DNA of 33,526 bases from Melioribacteraceae bacterium. Lineage in GTDB: Bacteria > Bacteroidota > Ignavibacteria > Ignavibacteriales > Melioribacteraceae. A program made the position numbers and the translations under genes. Positions within the stretch are counted from its first letter, which is position 1. The number at the start of each line of letters is the position of its first letter. Location of the stretch: positions 1-33,526 of the forward strand of contig JAOADJ010000043.1 of assembly GCA_026417375.1 (NCBI GenBank), read 5' to 3'. This document shows, piece by piece, positions 33,457-33,526 of the stretch. The notes under the pieces are model-generated. The model saw only the letters and a program-made list of their open reading frames with translations. It made no database searches and was not told where the DNA came from.

Positions 33457-33526
33457 TCATGCCGATATTGTTGCCCATTTTGATAAATTATGAGCCAGTG
33501 CAACCAACCCGATTTCAACGGTTACT
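33457..33526 (-). CDS. IS1182-family transposase, C-terminal fragment
   Basis: On the minus strand the last 22 codons before a TGA (33457-33459) read VTVEIGLVALAHNLSKWA followed by TISA. The VEIGLVALAHNLxK ending is typical of IS1182-family transposases. The start lies outside the window. Its orientation equals that of the N-terminal fragment at 1-56, so the two could be parts of two direct copies or of one copy split by the window edges. No frameshift is seen in the short visible stretch. Confidence 0.85.
   Translation of the reverse strand, partial: VTVEIGLVALAHNLSKWATISA

Larger units (their letters stand above)
33391..33526 (-). mobile_element. IS1182-type insertion sequence, transposase-end side (partial)
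   Basis: From 33391 the plus strand reads AGAGGCCGTCTCAAAAG, the inverted match (16 of 17) of the IS end at 122-138. The C-terminus of a transposase lies 50-70 bases inside. Base composition rises to higher GC than the host genes. The element continues past the right edge. A hairpin occupies its first 30 bases. The precise boundary and any target duplication are unresolved. Confidence 0.8.

Overview
The window is AT-rich (roughly 30% GC by eye) and reads as a chromosomal segment of a Bacteroidota/Chlorobi-group bacterium, most likely class Ignavibacteria. The evidence is four secreted proteins ending in a type IX secretion (T9SS) tail of the PNPFNPxT-x-IK type, two PorV/PorQ-family outer-membrane proteins, a b558-type succinate dehydrogenase/fumarate reductase, large TonB-dependent receptors, and few GC-rich stretches. 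The lineage is inferred from protein style; no 16S or tRNA gene is present.

Layout. (1) 1-138: one end of an IS1182-type insertion sequence, with the first 18 codons of its transposase running off the left edge. (2) 159-7829: mainly minus-strand housekeeping genes: a DUF192 protein, a plus-strand alpha/beta hydrolase, a GHL10-type glycosidase overlapping aroB and aroK (shikimate pathway), a small outer-membrane beta-barrel protein, and a SurA/PpiD-like peptidyl-prolyl isomerase with a clear terminator. (3) 8016-10350: a 70-residue membrane protein and a sodium:solute symporter on the plus strand. (4) 10404-12997: a PorQ/PorV-like protein and a class C beta-lactamase-fold serine hydrolase on the minus strand. 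(5) 13161-27498: the centrepiece, a run of eight plus-strand genes that looks like a pectin and hemicellulose utilisation locus. It holds pectin methylesterase, GH16 glucanase, GH43, a small secreted beta-sandwich protein, PL1 pectate lyase, a TonB-dependent receptor with carboxypeptidase-regulatory-like domain, a 739-residue surface protein, and a PorV-family protein. No SusD is recognisable; the PorV-family protein and the 739-residue protein take its place beside the receptor. (6) 27629-30968: sdhB, sdhA, sdhC on the minus strand. (7) 31166-33382: a cobalamin riboswitch and the btuB-like receptor it controls. (8) 33391-33526: the other end of an IS1182-type element, with the last 22 codons of a transposase.

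How the parts fit. The secreted esterase and lyase would demethylate and cut pectin; the GH16 and GH43 enzymes would attack accompanying glucan and xylan/arabinan; the receptor trio would bind and import fragments. Upstream of both the pectinesterase and the small secreted protein lies the same roughly 50-bp promoter/operator arrangement, suggesting one regulator for two transcription units. The B12 riboswitch leader can be followed in unusual detail: aptamer, an L5-L13 kissing pair, and a hairpin that buries the ribosome binding site of btuB.

The two window edges carry complementary ends of the same type of insertion sequence in the same orientation. Either the segment lies between two direct copies, or the window is an assembly contig that ends in a repeat.
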